The notes below the pieces were generated by a model. That model worked only from the letters and a program-made list of their open reading frames with translations. It searched no databases and was not told the DNA's origin. From Janthinobacterium lividum PAMC 25724 (GTDB taxonomy: Bacteria; Pseudomonadota; Gammaproteobacteria; Burkholderiales; Burkholderiaceae_D): DNA of 64,000 bases. The DNA is taken from the NCBI GenBank assembly GCA_000242815.2, contig AHHB01000016.1, forward strand, positions 1 through 64,000. Direction: 5' to 3'. The stretch's first letter is position 1, and every line of letters begins with the position of its first letter. Below, piece after piece: positions 18,679-28,140 of this stretch. A program made the translations under genes and the position numbers.

Positions 18679-19407
18679 ATGGAACCCACTTCTACAATTC
18701 TCATCGTCGACGATGACCGCGACATCCGCAGCTTGCTGGCGGATTACCTGGAAACGAACGCCTATCGCACGCTGGGCGCGGCAGATGGCACGGCCATGTG
18801 GAAAATTCTCGACGAGACGCGGCCCGACCTGATCGTGCTCGATTTGAACCTGCCTGGCGACGACGGCCTGACCTTGTGCCGCAAGCTGCGCGCCCAATCG
18901 ACGGTGCCGGTGATTATGTTGACGGCGCGCAATGAGCCGCTGGACCGCATCCTGGGCCTGGAAATGGGCGCCGACGATTATTTGCCGAAACCGTTCGAGC
19001 CGCGTGAATTGCTGGCGCGCATACGCAGCGTGTTGCGCCGCAGCCATGCGATGCCATCGAATGCGCCGTCCGACAAGGCACAGCAAATCCGTTTTTCCGG
19101 CTGGACCCTGGACTTGACGGCGCGCCACCTGCTCAATCCCAGCGGCCTGGTGATCATGCTGTCGGGCGCGGAATTTCGCTTGCTGCGCGTATTCCTGGAA
19201 CACCCGAACCGCGTGCTCAACCGCGACCAGTTGCTCAACCTGACACAGGGGCGCGACGCCGACCCGTTCGATCGTTCTATCGATATCCAGATCAGTCGCC
19301 TGCGGCAAAAACTCGGTGAAGATGCCCGTTTGCCACAAATTATCAAGACCGTGCGCAATGGCGGCTACGTGCTGGCCGGGCAAGTTAACGTGGAGCCGCA
19401 CGCGTGA
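18679..19407 (+). CDS. OmpR/PhoB-family response regulator
   Basis: 242 residues from the ATG at 18679; longer upstream frames have no family resemblance. The receiver domain has the acidic pocket ILIVDDDRD, phospho-acceptor Asp55 (LIVLDLNLPG) and the conserved Lys in YLPKPFEPREL. The C-terminal winged helix has LSGAEFRLLRVFLEHPNRVLNRDQLL and ends with the usual VRNGGYVLAG. The stop overlaps the GTG of the kinase gene. By context it is a BaeR/OmpR-like envelope regulator. Confidence 0.93.
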   Translation: MEPTSTILIVDDDRDIRSLLADYLETNAYRTLGAADGTAMWKILDETRPDLIVLDLNLPGDDGLTLCRKLRAQSTVPVIMLTARNEPLDRILGLEMGADDYLPKPFEPRELLARIRSVLRRSHAMPSNAPSDKAQQIRFSGWTLDLTARHLLNPSGLVIMLSGAEFRLLRVFLEHPNRVLNRDQLLNLTQGRDADPFDRSIDIQISRLRQKLGEDARLPQIIKTVRNGGYVLAGQVNVEPHA

Positions 19408-20762
19408 AGGCTTTCCTGGGGTCGATGACGGGCCGTGTGTTCATGTTTCTGCTGATCGGCATCGTCGCTTCGGCCGCGCTGACGCAGTGGTTGGCTGTGG
19501 GCGAACGCCAGCGCGCCATTGAGCAATACCGCGACTACCACGCCGTCGAGCGGGCCGAGCAGCTGGTGATGGCGGCTGACGTGGTGCCGCTGGGGTCGCG
19601 CGCCGCTTACCTGAAAGTGGCCAACAAGGGCAGCGTGCGCCTGGAATTGCGTCCCGACACAGAGCCGGCGTCCGGCGCAGCGACGGCGTTTTCCAGCGCC
19701 CTGCAAGCCAAGCTGGGCGAGGGCTTCAAGGTCAGCGCGCTGGCCGAACGCCCTCTTGCCTGCGTCAAGCCGCGCCAGTCGCCTGGCAAGTTCGGTGCCA
19801 AGCCATGGGGCGGCACTTGTGAAAACCTCGACGTGCGCATGCAGGACGGCCACGTGCTGCGCCTGATGGTATTGCCGCCACGCCAGCAGCCATCATTCAA
19901 TGAACATAACGACTGGATGACCTTGCTGCCTTTCCTGATCAGCATTGCCATCCTCGCCTACCTGGTCACGCGCATGACCATGCGTCCGCTCAAGCAATTG
20001 GCGCAGGCGGCGAAAGACTTGGGCAACGACATCAACCATCCGCCGCTGACCTTGTCGGGTGCCAGCGAGATCCGCCAGGCCAGCGCCGCCTTCAATGCCA
20101 TGCAGGCGCGCATACGCCAGCACATTTCCCAACGCACACAAATGCTGGCTGCTATCACGCATGATTTGCAAACCCCGCTGACGCGCCTGCGCCTGCGCCT
20201 GGAAAAGGTGGCCGATACCGAATTGTATGAGCGCCTGGTGGGTGACTTGTCGGCCATGCAGAGCATGGTCAAGGAAGGGCTCGACCTGGCCCGCTCGATG
20301 GATAGCACGGAAGCGATGCAGGCGCTCGACCTCGACTCCCTGCTTGACAGCGTTTGCTCGGACGCCGCCGATGCCGGCCAAAATGTGACCCTGGTCGGGC
20401 AGGCCGGCATGGCCTTGATGGCTCGTCCCATCGCCATGCAGCGTTGTCTGGTGAATTTGATCGACAATGCCGTTAAATATGGCCGGTACGCGCAGGTGAG
20501 CGTCGAGCGCCTCGACGGTGCGGCACGCATCCGTATCCGTGATGGCGGGCAAGGTATTGCGCCAGATCAACTGGCCAAGGTGTTCGAACCGTTTTACCGC
20601 ATCGAGACTTCGCGTTCGCGCGAATCGGGCGGCACCGGTCTGGGCTTGACCATCGCACGCAATATCGCCGATCAGCATGGTGCCACGCTCTTGTTGGCCA
20701 ATCATGTTGACGGTGGACTGGAAGTTACCCTGATCGTGCCAGAGTATTACGCCGGGAAGTAA
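19404..20762 (+). CDS. Membrane sensor histidine kinase
   Basis: 452 residues, starting at a GTG that overlaps the regulator stop (GTGA). Membrane helices at about 11-31 and 172-190 bracket a periplasmic domain. A HAMP linker follows, then the H box AAITHDLQTPLTRLR with His253. The ATPase N, G1 and G2 boxes are NLIDNAVKYG, DGGQGI and GGTGLGL. The periplasmic domain carries Cys120 and Cys139, which may form a disulfide. An EnvZ/BaeS-like role is inferred from the neighbours. Confidence 0.93.
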   Translation: MKAFLGSMTGRVFMFLLIGIVASAALTQWLAVGERQRAIEQYRDYHAVERAEQLVMAADVVPLGSRAAYLKVANKGSVRLELRPDTEPASGAATAFSSALQAKLGEGFKVSALAERPLACVKPRQSPGKFGAKPWGGTCENLDVRMQDGHVLRLMVLPPRQQPSFNEHNDWMTLLPFLISIAILAYLVTRMTMRPLKQLAQAAKDLGNDINHPPLTLSGASEIRQASAAFNAMQARIRQHISQRTQMLAAITHDLQTPLTRLRLRLEKVADTELYERLVGDLSAMQSMVKEGLDLARSMDSTEAMQALDLDSLLDSVCSDAADAGQNVTLVGQAGMALMARPIAMQRCLVNLIDNAVKYGRYAQVSVERLDGAARIRIRDGGQGIAPDQLAKVFEPFYRIETSRSRESGGTGLGLTIARNIADQHGATLLLANHVDGGLEVTLIVPEYYAGK

Positions 20763-20775
20763 GCTTTTCCATGCG

Positions 20776-20785
20776 ACAATATTGT
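20776..20785. promoter_or_regulatory. 10-bp palindrome in the kinase-to-efflux gap
   Basis: ACAATATTGT is a perfect palindrome 65 bases before the adaptor gene. It could be an operator or form part of a -10 region. There is no other strong signal in this 87-base gap, so co-transcription from the regulator promoter remains possible. Confidence 0.25.
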
Positions 20786-20849
20786 GCTTTATGCCCCCTG
20801 GCAACCACATTCAACCTGCAGCCTTGCGTTGCAACAGCGTGACAGAATA

Positions 20850-22022
20850 ATGAAAAAGACTAGCTTGGCAATCCTCGTTGGTGCGGCCCTGTGTATCGGT
20901 GGCGGTATCTGGTATTTCAATCATCAGCCCGGCATGGCGGCCGATGCGCAAGATGGCAAAGGGGGCAAGGGCGGACAGGTGTCGACCACGGTGAGCGTCG
21001 TCGCGCCGCTGCGCCAGGATGTGCCTATGCTGTTGCAAGCGAATGGCAGCGTGATGCCGATCAGCAGCGTCGATCTGCATCCGCAGACGACCAGTACGAT
21101 TAGCAAGGTGCACATCCGTGAAGGCCAGTTCGTCAAGCAGGGAGAGCTGATGTTTACGCTCGATGCGCGCAGCGAGCACGCGAATGTCGACAAGGCGCAG
21201 GCGCAAGTGTTGCGCGACCGCGCCGCGGTACTCGATCTTGAACGTCAGCTCAAGCGCAGCCAGGATTTGCTGAGCAAGAACTTCATCGCCCAGGGCGCCG
21301 TGGACACCCTGCAAAGCGGACTCGATGCCGCGCGTGCCTTGCTGGCCGCCAGCCAGGCCGCCTTGCGCGCCGCCCAGGTCGACTCCAGCTACACCGTGCT
21401 GCGCGCGCCGCAGGGGGGGCGCGTGGGTGCCATCAGTGTCTACGCGGGCAGCCTGGTGCAGCCGAGCACGTCGCTGACCAGCATTACCCAGCTTGACCCG
21501 ATCGATGTGGTCTTCAGCTTGCCGGAAAGCAGTCTGTCGGGTTTGCTGGCGGCGCAGAAGGCCGGTGAGGTGGCGGTCAAGGCGCTGCTGGCCGATGCCG
21601 GCGGCAAACAGCTCGATGGCAAACTGAACTTTATCGACAATGCCGTCGATCCCGCCACCGGCGTGATCAAGATCAAGGCCCGTTTCAATAATGCTGGCAC
21701 CGACCTGTGGCCTGGTCAATATGTGCATACGCAGATGACCGTGCGCACGCTCAAGGATGCACTGGTGATCCCGCAAAATGCCATCATTATGAGTACCTCC
21801 GGTACCTTCGTGTACTCGATGGAGGCGGACAATACGGCCAAGATGCGCAAGATTGCCCGCGTGTATGCGTTCGGCCCGAATGCCGTCGTCACCGGATTGA
21901 ACGGTGATGAAAAAGTCATCGTCGATGGCAAGCAAAACCTGCGTCCGGGTAGCAAGGTGCGCCTGGTGGAAAAACACAAGGCTGCCGATGGCGCCGCCGC
22001 ACCGCAGGGCAAGCCAGCATGA
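20850..22022 (+). CDS. RND efflux periplasmic adaptor (MdtA/HlyD family)
   Basis: 390 residues from the ATG at 20850 (MKKTSLAILVGAALCIGGG), which gives a proper N-terminal membrane anchor. The order is lipoyl half, alpha-helical hairpin at about 95-170, second lipoyl half (LRAPQGGRVG), beta-barrel, and membrane-proximal domain (VIPQNAIIMSTSGTFVY). It bridges the inner-membrane pump and an outer-membrane channel. The stop overlaps the pump start (ATGA). No TolC-type gene lies nearby, so a channel encoded elsewhere must be shared. Confidence 0.93.
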   Translation: MKKTSLAILVGAALCIGGGIWYFNHQPGMAADAQDGKGGKGGQVSTTVSVVAPLRQDVPMLLQANGSVMPISSVDLHPQTTSTISKVHIREGQFVKQGELMFTLDARSEHANVDKAQAQVLRDRAAVLDLERQLKRSQDLLSKNFIAQGAVDTLQSGLDAARALLAASQAALRAAQVDSSYTVLRAPQGGRVGAISVYAGSLVQPSTSLTSITQLDPIDVVFSLPESSLSGLLAAQKAGEVAVKALLADAGGKQLDGKLNFIDNAVDPATGVIKIKARFNNAGTDLWPGQYVHTQMTVRTLKDALVIPQNAIIMSTSGTFVYSMEADNTAKMRKIARVYAFGPNAVVTGLNGDEKVIVDGKQNLRPGSKVRLVEKHKAADGAAAPQGKPA

Positions 22023-25000
22023 ACCTGTCCGAATTGAGCATTCGCCGCCCCGTGATGGTGGTGTTGCTGTCCCTCTCCATCATCCTCGCTGGCGTACTGG
22101 CCTATGGCCACATTCCCGTGGCGGCCTTGCCGAGCTATAACACACCCGTCATCAACGTCAGCGCCGATCTGGCCGGCGCCAGCCCGGAAACCATGGCCTC
22201 GTCGGTAGCCTTGCCGCTGGAGAAACAATTTTCCACCATTTCTGGCCTCAGCCTGATCACCTCCACGAGCACGCTGGGCAATACCTCGCTGACCCTGGAA
22301 TTTGACGCCAGCATCAATGTCAACGAGGCGGCCGTCGACGTGCAGGCGGCCCTGCTGCGCGCGCAGCGCCAGTTGCCGACGGAAATGACGGATTTGCCGT
22401 CCTACCGCAAGGTCAACCCGGCCGATGCGCCCGTGCTGTTCATCCAGCTGACGTCGCCCTCGCTGAACTTGTCGGATCTGAATGACTATGCGGAAAACCT
22501 GATCGCGCCCAGCCTGTCGACCTTGCCTGGCGTAGCCCAGGTCATCGTGAATGGCCAGAAACGCTTTGCCGTGCGCGTGCGTGCGCGTGCCGACCTGATG
22601 AATGCGCGCAACCTGACGATGGACGAGCTGGCTGTTGCCTTGCGCACCTCGAACACGAATTCCCCGCTGGGCATCCTCGACGGCCCGAGCCAGACGCTGA
22701 CCATCCAGGGCAATCCGCAGATGATGAAAGCGGCCGATTTTGCCGAACTTATCGTCGCGACGCGCAATGGCCAAGCCGTGCGTCTGAAAGACGTGGCCGA
22801 GGTGGAAGACAGTTTTCAATCGATCAAGGCCGTCGGCAGTTTCAATGGCGAGCGCTCGATCAGCCTGATGGTGCAGCGCCAACCGGACGCCAACACCGTG
22901 CAAGTAGTCGATGGCGTGCGCCGTTTGCTACCGGGCTTCAAGGAACAATTGCCCCAGTCGATACAGATCAGCCTAGTCAATGACCGCTCCGTCTCGATCC
23001 GAGAAGCCATCCACGACGTCAACCTGACCCTGGCCCTGACGGTGGTGCTGGTGGTGCTGGTGATCTTTCTGTTCCTGCACCGCGCGGCAGCGACCTTCAT
23101 TCCGGCCGTCACCATGCCCATTTCCCTGCTCGGCGCCCTGGCCCTGCTGTACTGGCTCGGCTACAGCCTCGACAACGTTTCCCTGCTGGGCATTACGCTG
23201 GCCGTCGGCCTCGTCGTCGACGACGCCATCGTGGTGCTGGAAAACATCGTGCGCCATATCGAGATGGGCAAGAAGCCGATCCAGGCAGCCCTGGTGGGTG
23301 CCAAGGAGATGGGCTTCACCATCATCTCGATTTCCGTCTCGCTGGTGGCCGTATTCATTCCCATCTTCTTCATGCCGGGCGTGATCGGCTTGCTGTTCCA
23401 TGAGTTCGCCGTCGTCGTCTCGCTGGCCGTGCTGGTGTCGGCCATCGTGTCGCTGACCCTGGTGCCGATGCTGGCCAGCCGCTTCCTGCCGGCCGATACG
23501 CGTGAACACAACGACAGCGACCCCACGCATGGCGAAAAGTCCTTCATCGGCCGCCACTTCGAGTCGGGTTTCACCGCATTGCGCAACGCTTACGTGCATT
23601 TGCTCGACAAGGCCCTGGCGCATCGCAACGTGGTGCTGTTGATCGCCGTGGCTACTTTTGCGCTGACGGTGTTGCTGTATGCCACCATTCCGAAAGGTTT
23701 CTTCCCCGAGGAAGACCTGGGCCAGATCCAGGTGAATACGGAAGCGTCGGAGGATATCTCCTCGGCGGCATTGCAAGACTTGCAGGCGCGCGTGGCAGCC
23801 GTGCTCAAGGCGGACCCTAGCGTGCAGGATGTGACCTCGTTCGTCGGCGGTGGTAACACTGGCCGCATGTTCATGGTCTTGAAGCCGCGCAGCGAACGGC
23901 CGAAAATGCCCGTGGTGCTGGAAAACCTGCGCCGTGCGACGAAGGCTGTGCCTGGCATGGCCGTGTATTTCCGCCCGGTGCAAAACTTGCAGCTGGGCGG
24001 ACGCCAGAGCAAGAGCCGTTACCAGTACACTTTGCAAAGCGTCAGTCCCGATGCCTTGAATGACTGGGCGGAAAAGTTGATTGCAGGCATGCGCGCCGAC
24101 CCTGCTTTCCGCGACGTCACCAGCGATTCGCAGATCAAGGGCTTGCAAGCGTCCCTGCGGATCGACCGTGACAAGGCCAATCTGCTGGGCGTGCAAATGT
24201 CCGATATCCGCACCGCCCTGTACAGCGCTTTTGGCGAGCGGCAGGTGTCGACCATCTATTCCTCGGCAGCGAGCTATTACGTGATCCTGGAAGCGGCCAC
24301 GGCCGACCGCCAGTATGACGATGCACTCACGCGCGTGTCCGTGCGCAGCAAGACGGGCGCGCTGGTGAAACTGTCGAGTATTGCCTATGTGGAACGCACC
24401 ATCGGTCCCACCGCCGTCAATCACCAGGGGCAGTTGCAGGCCGTCACGATCGCCTTCAACCTGGCGCCGGACGTGCCGCTCGGCATCGCCACGGGCAAGA
24501 TCGACGTGATGGGCAAGGAAATGAGCTTGCCGGCCTCCATCATCACGCGTTACGGCGGCGACGCGGCCGTGTTCCAGGATTCGCAGGCGAGCCAGATTAT
24601 GCTCATCATCGCCGCGCTGGCCGTGATCTATGTCTTGCTCGGTGTCCTGTATGAAAGCTACATCCACCCGCTGACCATCCTGGCCGGCTTGCCGTCGGCG
24701 GCCGTGGGCGCCTTGCTGACCTTGCGCCTGTTCGGCATGGACCTGACCATGATCGCCATCATCGGTATTTTGATGCTGATCGGTATCGTCAAGAAAAACG
24801 CCATCATGATGATCGACTTTGCCCTGCATGCGCAGCGCAATGAAGGGATGAGCCCGCCTGAGGCGATCCGCCAGGCTTGCATCTTGCGTTTCCGCCCCAT
24901 CATGATGACGTCGGCGGCGGCCCTGATGGGTGCCTTGCCCATCGCCCTGGGCCTGGGCGCCGGCGCCGAACTGCGCCAACCGCTGGGCCTGGCCGTGGTC

Positions 25001-25129
25001 GGTGGCTTATTGTTTTCGCAAGTCATCACCCTGTTCATCACACCCGTCATCTATTTATTCCTCGATAAGTACAGCGGCACGGGGCCGGTGACGGACGCGC
25101 AATTGCTCGCGCTCGACAACAAGGCTTGA
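22019..25129 (+). CDS. RND multidrug efflux pump, MdtB/MdtC-like (HAE1 family)
   Basis: 1036 residues, full length. TM1 is RRPVMVVLLSLSIILAG. The proton relay in TM4 has GLVVDDAIVVLENIVRH with the paired Asp. Twelve membrane helices and two large periplasmic loops are evident. The stretch GFTIISISVSLVAVFIPIFFM is closer to MdtB/MdtC than to AcrB by my reading. Only one pump gene is present, unlike the MdtB-MdtC pair. It is likely the output of the two-component system upstream. A strong terminator follows. Confidence 0.94.
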   Translation: MNLSELSIRRPVMVVLLSLSIILAGVLAYGHIPVAALPSYNTPVINVSADLAGASPETMASSVALPLEKQFSTISGLSLITSTSTLGNTSLTLEFDASINVNEAAVDVQAALLRAQRQLPTEMTDLPSYRKVNPADAPVLFIQLTSPSLNLSDLNDYAENLIAPSLSTLPGVAQVIVNGQKRFAVRVRARADLMNARNLTMDELAVALRTSNTNSPLGILDGPSQTLTIQGNPQMMKAADFAELIVATRNGQAVRLKDVAEVEDSFQSIKAVGSFNGERSISLMVQRQPDANTVQVVDGVRRLLPGFKEQLPQSIQISLVNDRSVSIREAIHDVNLTLALTVVLVVLVIFLFLHRAAATFIPAVTMPISLLGALALLYWLGYSLDNVSLLGITLAVGLVVDDAIVVLENIVRHIEMGKKPIQAALVGAKEMGFTIISISVSLVAVFIPIFFMPGVIGLLFHEFAVVVSLAVLVSAIVSLTLVPMLASRFLPADTREHNDSDPTHGEKSFIGRHFESGFTALRNAYVHLLDKALAHRNVVLLIAVATFALTVLLYATIPKGFFPEEDLGQIQVNTEASEDISSAALQDLQARVAAVLKADPSVQDVTSFVGGGNTGRMFMVLKPRSERPKMPVVLENLRRATKAVPGMAVYFRPVQNLQLGGRQSKSRYQYTLQSVSPDALNDWAEKLIAGMRADPAFRDVTSDSQIKGLQASLRIDRDKANLLGVQMSDIRTALYSAFGERQVSTIYSSAASYYVILEAATADRQYDDALTRVSVRSKTGALVKLSSIAYVERTIGPTAVNHQGQLQAVTIAFNLAPDVPLGIATGKIDVMGKEMSLPASIITRYGGDAAVFQDSQASQIMLIIAALAVIYVLLGVLYESYIHPLTILAGLPSAAVGALLTLRLFGMDLTMIAIIGILMLIGIVKKNAIMMIDFALHAQRNEGMSPPEAIRQACILRFRPIMMTSAAALMGALPIALGLGAGAELRQPLGLAVVGGLLFSQVITLFITPVIYLFLDKYSGTGPVTDAQLLALDNKA

Positions 25130-25150
25130 GCGTTTGCGCCAGCCGTGGCC

Positions 25151-25186
25151 GGCGCCCCATTCCTGGGTGAATGGGGCGCCGTTTTT
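25151..25186 (+). terminator. Intrinsic terminator after the RND pump
   Basis: GGCGCCCCATTC (25151-25162) pairs perfectly with GAATGGGGCGCC (25169-25180), then GTTTTT. A 12-bp stem, strong. Confidence 0.9.
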
Positions 25187-25389
25187 GTATGGGCAGTGAT
25201 ACATACGGTAACAACCGTTAAGCGGCGGTTCGGGTACGCTGTTTGGCAGGGCAAGGAAGGCCGCTATCGTGTACGCTTCGGTTTGGAAATGTCGAGGAAG
25301 TGTTCCCAAAAGCGGGGGACTCTGGCACTATGGCTGCCCTGTAATGTTATTTCTTCGCTACACAGAAAGCATGATTCATTTTGCATGAC

Positions 25390-26289
25390 ATGACCCATTT
25401 GATGGCTGCCGATTCCGACGTTTGTCCCACTTGCGGACAAGTGATCCAGCCACCACCGGCCTACGGGTCCAGGACCAGCACCATGCGCAAGGTTGCGCTG
25501 GGCGTATCTGTCTTGCTGCACGTGTTGCTGGCGGCGTATGCTTTGTTTCGCAGCGACACGATCGACAAAATTCCGCCGCCGAAGAAGGAAAGCGCGATGG
25601 TCTATATCGCGCCGCTGAAGGACAAGCCGCAGCCGAAGCCGCAGCCGAAACCCACGCCGAAACCGAAGGACACGAAAGTAGCCAAGGTGAAACCGCCGCC
25701 GGCCCCGAGCAAGCGCGTGGTGAGCAAGGACGTACCGCGCGACAAGCCAAAACTGGAAACGTTCACGCCGCCGCTGGTGTCGAAAGTGCCGTTGCCGCCG
25801 CCGCCGGCCGAAGACATGAGCTCGATGATCGAACAGCGCCGCAAGCAGCGCGACGCGAACAATCCTGCGCCACCGGCCGAGGAAAGCGAGAACGACCGCG
25901 CCATGCGCGTGGCGAAGGCAAATATCGCCGGCGCGCAGGGACGCAATTCCGGCAGCGACCGCGAGGATTCGGGTGGCGTGTTTTCTATCGTCAACCAGAG
26001 TTCATTCAGCGCCGAAGTCAAGTTCAAGGGTTGGAATGGCAACTTCAAGCGCAATTGGCTGAAGCAGGAAAAAGTAGAACTGGGCAATGAACCCGATATC
26101 GAATCGGCCATTATCAAGAAGATGATCCAGCTGATCCGCGCCGAAAAACCCGGTGATTTTGTCTGGGAATCGCGGCGCCTCGGGCGCAACGTCAACCTCA
26201 GCGCCCGCGTGGAAGACACGGCCGAGCTGACTGCCTTCCTGCGCCAGGAATTCTTTTCGGAGAAGCGACCCGGGCCGGGCCGGCGCTAG
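25390..26289 (+). CDS. TonB-like proline-rich membrane protein with N-terminal CPTC motif
   Basis: 299 residues from the ATG at 25390 (an in-frame TTG at 25381 and ATG at 25402 are alternatives; no clear ribosome site). A CPTCGQ motif (Cys12, Cys15) lies in the short cytoplasmic N-terminus, a single membrane helix is at about 34-53, and a PKP-repeat spacer at 79-105 would span periplasm. The C-terminal third (after VFSIVNQSSFSAEVKFKGW) is globular and is not a recognisable TonB C-domain. It may be an energy transducer or a cell-wall spanning protein. I do not recognise the specific family. Confidence 0.75.
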   Translation: MTHLMAADSDVCPTCGQVIQPPPAYGSRTSTMRKVALGVSVLLHVLLAAYALFRSDTIDKIPPPKKESAMVYIAPLKDKPQPKPQPKPTPKPKDTKVAKVKPPPAPSKRVVSKDVPRDKPKLETFTPPLVSKVPLPPPPAEDMSSMIEQRRKQRDANNPAPPAEESENDRAMRVAKANIAGAQGRNSGSDREDSGGVFSIVNQSSFSAEVKFKGWNGNFKRNWLKQEKVELGNEPDIESAIIKKMIQLIRAEKPGDFVWESRRLGRNVNLSARVEDTAELTAFLRQEFFSEKRPGPGRR

Positions 26290-26303
26290 ACGCGGAGTGC
26301 AAT

Positions 26304-26347
26304 AAAAAAGGCTGCACCGTGTGAATGAACGGGCAGCCTTTTTTTTT
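26304..26347. terminator. Bidirectional intrinsic terminator
   Basis: AAAAAAGGCTGC (26304-26315) pairs with GCAGCC plus nine Ts (26333-26347). It has A and T tracts on opposite sides, so it can stop both the TonB-like gene and the convergent engB. Confidence 0.85.
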
Positions 26348-26365
26348 ACGCAGCGTTGATGTAGA

Positions 26366-27103
26366 TCAAGCCGGTTTGTCGCTTTCTGGTTCGACGTCGT
26401 CTTCCATGTCGATCAATTCGACCATCTGGGCGGCGCCGTCTTCGCTGATGCCCGCCAGTTCCATGATCTTGTCGTTGGCTTCGTCGATGCCGACGCGCTT
26501 CAAAGCCGAGAACAGTTGCACGGTGAATGGGAAGCCGATGCCGTCTTCATCGACATAGCTGTCGAGCTTGGCTTTCGCCTGGCGCAAGGCATTGACGGAT
26601 TCATTACGGTTCAGCTTATCGACTTTGGTCAGGATGCAGTGGATCGGCTTGCCCGTTGGGGCGAACCATTCCAGCATCTGAATGTCTAGGTCGGTGAACG
26701 GACGGCGCGAATCCATGATCAGGATCAACCCGGCCAATTGCTCGCGGCGCTGCACGTAGTCACCCAGCAGGCGCTGCCAGTGCAATTTGGCCGAGCCCGA
26801 GACTTCCGCGTAGCCGTAGCCCGGCAAGTCGACCAGCAGGCATTCGATCTCTTCGACGATGGTGGCATCCTTGCGGTGCTGCGCCACGTGGGCGCCGCCG
26901 ATGGAGAAGTAGTTGATGTGCTGGGTACGGCCAGGTGTCTTGGAGGCGAAGGCCAAGCCTTTCTGATTACACAAGATGTTGATGGCGGTCGATTTACCGG
27001 CATTGGAGCGGCCGGCAAAGGCGATTTCCGGCACCGTGGTATCGGGCAGGTCACGCAATTGGTTGACGGTCGTAAAGAAGCGGGCTTGCCAGAGTTTTGA
27101 CAT
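26366..27103 (-). CDS. engB: Ribosome biogenesis GTPase EngB (YihA/YsxC)
   Basis: 245 residues. G1 is GRSNAGKST (31-39), G3 is [11 protein letters not shown]4 is TKVDK. This small GTPase is needed for assembly of the 50S subunit. The C-terminal 25 residues are acidic ([13 protein letters not shown]) and longer than in E. coli. It is divergent from cytochrome c4, a neighbourhood seen in many gammaproteobacteria as well. Confidence 0.95.
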   Translation of the reverse strand: MSKLWQARFFTTVNQLRDLPDTTVPEIAFAGRSNAGKSTAINILCNQKGLAFASKTPGRTQHINYFSIGGAHVAQHRKDATIVEEIECLLVDLPGYGYAEVSGSAKLHWQRLLGDYVQRREQLAGLILIMDSRRPFTDLDIQMLEWFAPTGKPIHCILTKVDKLNRNESVNALRQAKAKLDSYVDEDGIGFPFTVQLFSALKRVGIDEANDKIMELAGISEDGAAQMVELIDMEDDVEPESDKPA

Positions 27104-27289
27104 GGGAGTAGTAAAGCAACAAAAGGGAGCGATAAGGGAGCGAAAACGCCAAGAAGCTATTGTACAATAAGGGGTTGTTTATTGTTGCCGGCGTAGCAGC
27201 GATGCGGCTTGCGGCCCTGAAAATAATGCAAAAATCCACAGGGCGCGGCAATGTCCACCACTAATTTCTCACTGTCTCAGGGTGCCTGA

Positions 27290-27961
27290 ATGAATCGTGC
27301 GTTTTCACCGTTTATCAAATCCATGCTGCTCGCTTTGCTGGCTGTATCGGCAACTGCTTCGGCGGTCGAAGCACCGAAACCGGCCGTCAATGTCGACGCT
27401 GCCAAGGGCGCTACCCTGTACGCCGATGGCGATGCGGCGCGCGGCTTGCCTGCCTGCGTATCGTGCCATGGCGCGGCTGGCAATTCGACCATCACGATCA
27501 ATCCGAAGCTGGCCGGCCAGCACGAAAGCTACATCTACAAGCAACTGGTCGACTTCACCACGCCACAGCGTAACCAGCCCGTCATGACGACGTACGCGAA
27601 GATGCTCAGCGACGCCGACAAGAAGAATATCGCCGCCTACCTGGGCGCGCAGCTGTCCAAGCCGGGTGCCGCGAAGAACAAGGATACGATCGACTTGGGC
27701 AAGAAAATTTACCGTGCTGGTATTGCTTCCAAGCAAGTTGCTGCCTGCGCCAGCTGTCATGGCGCAACGGGCAATGGCATGCCCGTCCAGTATCCGCGCA
27801 TCGCTGGCCAGCACCAGGATTACACGATGGCCCAGCTGACCATGTTCCGCAGCACCAAGGCTGATGCGCGCAAGAATAGCGCGCAAATGCACACCATTGC
27901 GGCGCGCATGTCGGATGACGAAATCGCCGCTGTCGCAGACTATATCGCCGGCCTGAAATAA
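27290..27961 (+). CDS. Cytochrome c4 (dihaem)
   Basis: 223 residues. A signal peptide ends near residue 25 (ATASA). There are two covalent haem sites, CVSCH (56-60) and CASCH (153-157), each followed by a KLAGQ/RIAGQ-H stretch typical of c4. It is a periplasmic electron carrier that feeds terminal oxidases, in particular cbb3. The next genes (resB, ccsB) build such cytochromes, so the clustering is functional. Confidence 0.95.
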   Translation: MNRAFSPFIKSMLLALLAVSATASAVEAPKPAVNVDAAKGATLYADGDAARGLPACVSCHGAAGNSTITINPKLAGQHESYIYKQLVDFTTPQRNQPVMTTYAKMLSDADKKNIAAYLGAQLSKPGAAKNKDTIDLGKKIYRAGIASKQVAACASCHGATGNGMPVQYPRIAGQHQDYTMAQLTMFRSTKADARKNSAQMHTIAARMSDDEIAAVADYIAGLK

Positions 27962-28007
27962 CTGCCATAGCGCTAATATTGCCCTAAGGGCAGCAGTGTA
28001 AATGAAG

Positions 28008-28040
28008 AGGGCGGCCGCTGCGACGGGCTGCCCTTTTTTA
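28008..28040 (+). terminator. Intrinsic terminator after cytochrome c4
   Basis: AGGGCGGC (28008-28015) pairs with GCTGCCCT (28027-28034) with one G-U, then six Ts. The resB transcript therefore probably starts anew. Confidence 0.8.
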
Positions 28041-28140
28041 GTAGGGGCCGAACAGGAGTATGCTGCCGCCAGGTGCGCAGAACTATCTGCTCCATGTCTC
28101 ATTTTCTTGAAGATTGCATATCCCGTATGAATATCAACGT

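Noticed and set aside
22973-24979. 668-residue minus-strand frame opposite the RND pump
   Set aside because: Rich in His/Gln/Arg, typical of the complement of a Leu/Ala/Val-rich membrane protein gene at high GC; no start signal.
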